17,611 nt of DNA from an uncultured Selenomonadaceae bacterium (GTDB lineage: Bacteria > Bacillota > Negativicutes > Selenomonadales > Selenomonadaceae), in the NCBI GenBank assembly GCA_905233325.1, contig CAJODU010000030.1, forward strand, positions 1 to 17,611. The letters run 5' to 3'. Shown here one piece after another: positions 13,730 through 17,611 of the stretch (position 1 is the first letter of the stretch; each line of letters opens with the position of its first letter). Made by a program: the position numbers and the translations under genes. The notes beneath the pieces are model-generated. The model did no database searches. It was not told the origin of the DNA and saw only the letters and a program-made list of their open reading frames with translations.

Positions 13730-14984
13730 TTTGCTTGGAAATGAAGTTGACTACCTCGTCGACGGCAAGCGTCTGCTGCTCACTGTTGGCAAGGTTTTTG
13801 ACGGTGACGGTATTGTTTGTGACCTCGTCTTCGCCGATGATGAGTGCGAACTTGGCATTTGACTTGCCGGCCTGTTTCATTTGAGCCTTAATGCTCCGCT
13901 TGGCAAAGTCCATTGAGGCAGTCATTCCGCCGCGTCTGATCTTGGTGAGGAGTTCAAAGGCAATAGTCTCCGCCGCCTCACCGACAGCGACAATAAAGGC
14001 ATCACTTGCACTGTCCGCTATCGGAAGGAGATTCTGCATCTCAAGCGCGGCAAGGATTCTTTCAATACCGGCAGCAAAACCGACCGCAGGAGTGGGAGAG
14101 CCTCCAATCTCCTCAATCAAGCCGTCATATCTGCCGCCGCCGGCAACGGCAGATTGAGCACCCAGCGGCGTGTATTGTATCTCAAAGGCAGTCTTGGTGT
14201 AGTAGTCCAGCCCACGGACGAGACGATCATCAATACTGAAATCAACTTCAGCAGCCTTGAGGAGTTTCTGCACGCTGTCAAAGTGTTCACGACAATCATC
14301 ACAGAGGCAATCTTTAATCTTCGGTGCCTCCGACATGAAATCCTTATCTGCGTCTGCCTTGCAGTCAAGGATTCTCATAGGATTCTTGTCGAAACGTGTT
14401 TGACAGTCGTGGCAGAGATCGTTGAGTTTGTCACTGAAGAAGTGCTGCAACTTTTGACGATAGACAGGGCGGCACTTCGGACAGCCGACGGTATTGATTT
14501 TGAGGTTGAGATCGTTGAGACCGAGCGACTTGAGGAAGTCAACGGCCATCAGAATAACCTCAGCATCAACGGCAGGATTCTTCTCACCGAGTGCCTCAAT
14601 ACCGAATTGATGGAACTCTCTCAACCTGCCGGCTTGAGGTCTGTCGTAGCGGAACATTGATCCGATGTAGAAGAGTTTGACGAGGGACTTGTCGGCAAAG
14701 AGTTTATTTTGCAGATATGCACGGACGGCGGAGGCGGTGTTCTCCGGTCTGAGAGTGATTGAGCGGCCGCCGCGATCTTCAAAGGTGTACATCTCCTTGT
14801 CAACGACATCAGTACCTTCACCTATGCCGCGTTGGAATAGTTCAGTGTGTTCAAATATAGGCGTTCTGATCTCCTCGTAGCCGTAACGCTTGCAAATATC
14901 GCGGATTTTGTCTTCAATGAAACGCCAGCTTGCAATCTGCGCGGGCAAAATATCTTTAGTACCCCTTGGGGCGTTTATATTCAA
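13713..14984 (-). CDS. hisS: Histidyl-tRNA synthetase HisS
   Basis: HisS charges tRNA-His in the cytoplasm. The 423-residue product is full length: motif 1 around EEIRTPIFEHTELFQRG, the histidine/ATP loop LRPENT, motif 2 FRYDRPQAGRLREFHQFGIE, the insertion domain, LVRGLDYYTKTAFEI, AGGGRYDGL, motif 3 GFAAGIERI, and a C-terminal anticodon-binding domain. The insertion has eight cysteines, in pairs (CPKC, CHDC, CLCDDC), suggesting a metal-binding insert. I place the start at TTG 14984, with GGAG 9 nt upstream; the in-frame ATGs at 14993 and 14990 abut that Shine-Dalgarno. Only about 40 nt separate it from the vWA gene, so there is no room for a T-box leader, and it is probably co-transcribed. 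Confidence 0.95.
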   Translation of the reverse strand: MNINAPRGTKDILPAQIASWRFIEDKIRDICKRYGYEEIRTPIFEHTELFQRGIGEGTDVVDKEMYTFEDRGGRSITLRPENTASAVRAYLQNKLFADKSLVKLFYIGSMFRYDRPQAGRLREFHQFGIEALGEKNPAVDAEVILMAVDFLKSLGLNDLNLKINTVGCPKCRPVYRQKLQHFFSDKLNDLCHDCQTRFDKNPMRILDCKADADKDFMSEAPKIKDCLCDDCREHFDSVQKLLKAAEVDFSIDDRLVRGLDYYTKTAFEIQYTPLGAQSAVAGGGRYDGLIEEIGGSPTPAVGFAAGIERILAALEMQNLLPIADSASDAFIVAVGEAAETIAFELLTKIRRGGMTASMDFAKRSIKAQMKQAGKSNAKFALIIGEDEVTNNTVTVKNLANSEQQTLAVDEVVNFISKQSESND

Positions 14985-15027
14985 TATCATCATCTCCAGA
15001 AAATACTAACTTCGATTTTTACAAATG

Positions 15028-15807
15028 TCATTTATTCCAATCGTCGCTTACTTCACCACTTTCACGCATTGCAGTTGCAGCATTGTCCATGAATGAAAAG
15101 GTCTTTTTTACACCTTCGGAACTGGCTTTATAGTTTGCCGCACGATCTGCTCTGATACCTATGGACGCCGCCTCGGATACGGAATCAATGTTGGCACCCA
15201 TAAATATATACTCCCATTTATACTCATTCGTGGTTGCCTCTATCATAGCCTTGACATCTGCCTTGCTATACTCCTTGCTTGCATTCTCCAATCCGTCAGT
15301 CATTATTATAACCAAGACGCGCCTTTTTGCGGGACAGATTTTCTCTTTCTCCATATTTCCGGCAGTTTCCATGATTGTCCTGCCGACAGCGTCCAACAGT
15401 GCTGTGGTGCCTCGTGCGTAATATTCCGCTGAAGTCAATTCGGGTGTACTTTCCAAGTCAACATTATCTACAATCTTGTCATATTTGTCATCAAAGAGGA
15501 CAGTTGTGACAGTTGCCTTACCGGCTTCCTTCTTCTGTTTCTCTATGAAGGAATTGTATCCGCCGATGGTATCCTCCGCCAGAGACCTCATAGAGCCGGA
15601 GCGATCGAGGATACAAATAATCTGCACGGGTTCTGCAACGGTATCATCACATTTTGAAGTATGCTTGTGAGTCGGCAGGATATTTTGTACTGTTGTTTGC
15701 GGTGTTTGGGGTGGTTTGACGGGTTCATCAGGAGAAGGTTTCTTTGCCGCCCAGCACGTTCCAATTACCGTCAACAGTACAATGATAATTAACAGAAATC
15801 GCCTCAT
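15028..15807 (-). CDS. Exported von Willebrand factor type A (vWA) domain protein
   Basis: The 259-residue product has an N-terminal export signal (1-20, MRRFLLIIIVLLTVIGTCWA), a Pro/Thr-rich linker (about 24-60), and a vWA domain with a complete metal-ion-dependent adhesion site: DRSGS (68-72), Thr134/Thr135 in ARGTTALLDA, and Asp171 in MTDGLENAS. TIGGYNSFIEKQK (80-92) matches a family often found as cytoplasmic, TerY-like proteins. Cys18 is preceded by Thr, so it is a weak lipobox, and the protein is probably periplasmic after cleavage near residue 20. ATG 15807 follows AAGG by 9 nt. It lies 25 nt after the decarboxylase and just upstream of hisS. The ligand is unknown. Confidence 0.85.
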   Translation of the reverse strand: MRRFLLIIIVLLTVIGTCWAAKKPSPDEPVKPPQTPQTTVQNILPTHKHTSKCDDTVAEPVQIICILDRSGSMRSLAEDTIGGYNSFIEKQKKEAGKATVTTVLFDDKYDKIVDNVDLESTPELTSAEYYARGTTALLDAVGRTIMETAGNMEKEKICPAKRRVLVIIMTDGLENASKEYSKADVKAMIEATTNEYKWEYIFMGANIDSVSEAASIGIRADRAANYKASSEGVKKTFSFMDNAATAMRESGEVSDDWNK

Positions 15808-15832
15808 TAAAATCAGCCTTCTTTCAAGTCGT

Positions 15833-17302
15833 TTATCTATCAGTAATATCGTCGATAACCTGCAAATTCTTTATACTCATATCTTCGGGACCGGTAATTT
15901 GACAGCCTTTCTTCTTGGCGTAGTGAATGTAGTCTATAATCTCCTTGGTGATTTTCTCACCCGGGGCAATAATCGGAATACCGGGTGGATAGCACATCAA
16001 GAACTCCGCTGAAGTCTCGCCGACAGTCTCATCAATCGGAAGAGCCTTTTTGTTAGAGTAGAAGGCCTCTTTAGGACTGCAAACGACTATAGGATCAATG
16101 TATTCCGTCTTGAGCATTTTGGAAGAGTCCTTTCGATATATACGTTTAATCTCCGCCAACGCCGCCACAAGACGCTCTATATCCTTCTGCCTGTCACCGA
16201 CGGACACATAAGCCAAAATATTAGCAATGTCACCAAATTCAGCTTGAATATCATATTCATCTCGCAGCAGATCATATACCTCAATACCGGCAAGCCCAAT
16301 CGGTCGGGTGAAAACTGACAGCTTGGTAATATCGAAGTCATTTACCGCCTCGCCGTCGATCATCTCACTGCCGTAAGCATAGTAGCCGCCTATTGCATTG
16401 ATCTCATTGCGAGCGTACTCAACGAGATCGATAACCTTGCCAAAAATCTCCTCACCGTGAAGAGCCAAATTGCGACGCGATATATCAAGACTGGACATCA
16501 GCAAGTATGAGGCACTGGTGGACTGGGTGATATTGATGATCTTGTGGACATAGCCGACGTTGACAGCGGAACCGCACAGGAGCATTGAGCTTTGCGTAAG
16601 AGATCCGCCACTCTTATGCATGGAGACAGCCGCCATATCCGCACCGACGTGCATAGCAGCCTTGGGGAGCCTGTCATTGAAGTAGAAGTGTGTCCCGTGT
16701 GCCTCATCAGCTAAAAGTTTCATTCCGTTGGCGTGAGCAAGATTAGTGAGTGCCTCAATATCGGAGCAAATACCGTAGTAAGTGGGATTGTTGACAAGAA
16801 TTGCCTTCGCCTCAGGGTTGTCTTTGATTGCCTGCTCAACTTCGCTGATTCTCATTCCCAGCGAAATACCGAGGCGATCATCAACTTGAGGATTGATATA
16901 GACAGGCTTGGCGTCGCAGAGAATGAGGGCGTTGATAGCACTGCGGTGGACATTTCGCGGCATGATGATTTTGTCACCAGGCTTGAGGGTTGATAGAATC
17001 ATTGCCTGCACTGCTGAGGTTGTTCCGCCGACCATGAAGAAGGCCGCCGCCGCTTTGAAAGCCTCCGCCGCCAACTTCTCCGCGTCTCTTATCACTGAGA
17101 TCGGGTGACAGAGATTGTCAAGCATCTTCATTGAGTTCACATCAACGTCAAGGCACTGTTGCCCCAGGAAGTCCGTCAACTCTTTATTACCTCTGCCGCG
17201 CTTGTGACCCGGTACATCGAACGGCACCAGCCTCGCCGCCTTCATTCTCTCCAAGGCCTCAAGCAGCGGTGCTCTCTCCTGCGTCAAGTATGCTGATTTC
17301 AA
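15833..17302 (-). CDS. Orn/Lys/Arg decarboxylase, fold-type I PLP enzyme (SpeA/YaaO-like)
   Basis: This is a cytoplasmic PLP-dependent basic amino acid decarboxylase for polyamine synthesis; the substrate (arginine, lysine or ornithine) cannot be told from sequence by eye. The 489-residue length matches the short Gram-positive SpeA type (about 490). Visible are APLLEAL near the start, FDVPGHKRGRG (about 28-38), MVGGTTSAVQAMI, PRNVHRSA, the PLP-ring Asp in LADEAHGTHFYF, and the Schiff-base Lys in VSMHKSGGSLTQSS (about residue 230). The C-terminal domain ends CYPPGIPIIAPGEKI. TTG 17302 is chosen because GGTGA lies 8 nt upstream; GTG 17314 overlaps that site. It is the first intact gene of the row leading to hisZ, 19 nt after the HAD fragment. 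Confidence 0.9.
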   Translation of the reverse strand: MKSAYLTQERAPLLEALERMKAARLVPFDVPGHKRGRGNKELTDFLGQQCLDVDVNSMKMLDNLCHPISVIRDAEKLAAEAFKAAAAFFMVGGTTSAVQAMILSTLKPGDKIIMPRNVHRSAINALILCDAKPVYINPQVDDRLGISLGMRISEVEQAIKDNPEAKAILVNNPTYYGICSDIEALTNLAHANGMKLLADEAHGTHFYFNDRLPKAAMHVGADMAAVSMHKSGGSLTQSSMLLCGSAVNVGYVHKIINITQSTSASYLLMSSLDISRRNLALHGEEIFGKVIDLVEYARNEINAIGGYYAYGSEMIDGEAVNDFDITKLSVFTRPIGLAGIEVYDLLRDEYDIQAEFGDIANILAYVSVGDRQKDIERLVAALAEIKRIYRKDSSKMLKTEYIDPIVVCSPKEAFYSNKKALPIDETVGETSAEFLMCYPPGIPIIAPGEKITKEIIDYIHYAKKKGCQITGPEDMSIKNLQVIDDITDR

Positions 17303-17321
17303 TTCACATATCACCGTCCCA

Positions 17322-17611
17322 TCAGATTAGATTTAACTTCTTGAAGGCGTTGTAAATCCCGTCGTCCATCACGTTGTCAGTCACGAAAGTCGCGGCAGCC
17401 TTAGCCTCGTCGCCGCCATCACCGACACATATACTCACCGCACAGTATTCAAACATATCAATATCCGCTACGATAAACATATACAAATTTAACAAAATAT
17501 ATACACATTTATACAGTGATGACCTCGCGGTACATCTTCCTGCTTCATCGAATCCGTTTTTGCCAAGGCTACTTGCGTTTGTATAACTCTCCACAGGCTT
17601 TTCTTTAGCTG
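17322..17611 (-). pseudogene. C-terminal fragment of a Cof-type HAD phosphatase (partial or decayed)
   Basis: The last 48 codons read DIDMFEYCAVSICVGDGG, then EAKAAATFVTDN and DDGIYNAFKKLNLI. This closely follows the C-terminus of Cof-type HAD hydrolases (GDxxNDIxMF...VAMGNA...VKxxAxyVTxxxxxDGI). The frame stays open to the window edge, but upstream of DIDM the translation (including VYILLNLYMFIVA) lacks the expected KGxAL...GDGxN block, and the DNA there is very AT-rich (about 17465-17515). The usual GDGEN before DID is replaced by FIVA. So it is either a decayed gene or an insertion/deletion junction. Other frames of this stretch give no HAD sequence before stops. Confidence 0.5.

Noticed and set aside
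14985..15027. Searched for a T-box leader before hisS
   Set aside because: Only about 40 nt separate hisS from the vWA gene, far too short for a T-box, and no specifier or terminator structure is visible.
1..17611. Looked for tRNA genes, CRISPR arrays, IS elements, long repeats and attachment sites
   Set aside because: No cloverleaf, repeat-spacer pattern, transposase or long direct or inverted repeat was seen anywhere in the window.

Overview
The window suggests a Gram-negative (diderm) Firmicute, most likely a member of the Negativicutes/Selenomonadales. The flagellar operon encodes the outer-membrane L-ring (FlgH), the P-ring (FlgI) and the P-ring chaperone (FlgA), which monoderm Firmicutes lack. 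The other genes have a Firmicutes style: strong Shine-Dalgarno sequences extended to GGTGAT, some TTG starts, a short-type HisZ and an RsgA/RibF housekeeping set. Base composition is moderate and even, and there are no IS elements, tRNAs or CRISPR repeats. The taxonomic call is an inference from gene content.

Layout. (1) 1-650, minus: 5' two thirds of the ribosome-assembly GTPase rsgA, cut by the window edge. (2) 855-5687, minus: compact rod/ring operon flgF-flgG-flgA-flgH-flgI-flgJ, closed by an intrinsic terminator at 805-839. (3) 5803-7178: a DUF192 gene (minus) and ribF (plus) diverge from two back-to-back, near-consensus sigma-A promoters. (4) 7161-9665: rlmD (minus), whose 3' end overlaps ribF, diverges from hypD (plus); a bidirectional hairpin at 9675-9721 ends hypD and the next operon. 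(5) 9736-10578, minus: two unrecognised small genes with their own promoter. The upstream one encodes a membrane-anchored protein, and both proteins carry the same ungapped 19-residue GK[FW]Y...E...SE..E motif. (6) 10688-11575, minus: livH, a lone branched-chain amino acid permease gene with a roughly 94-nt structured leader. (7) 11713-17302, minus: a decarboxylase, an exported vWA protein, hisS, a PduX-like GHMP kinase and hisZ, closely packed and probably co-transcribed. (8) 17322-17611, minus: the C-terminal end of a Cof-type HAD phosphatase whose upstream part does not look like the family, probably a gene remnant.

How the genes work together. FlgF and FlgG build the rod, FlgA chaperones FlgI into the P-ring, FlgH forms the L-ring, and FlgJ (scaffold domain only) helps rod assembly. 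RsgA, RlmD and HisS serve translation. RibF makes FMN and FAD. HypD belongs to NiFe-hydrogenase maturation but stands alone here. HisZ (regulatory subunit of ATP phosphoribosyltransferase) and the threonine-kinase-like protein sit with hisS rather than with hisG or cobalamin genes. The best candidates for something undescribed are the 9736-10578 gene pair, the exported vWA protein inside a synthetase/decarboxylase operon, and the livH leader.
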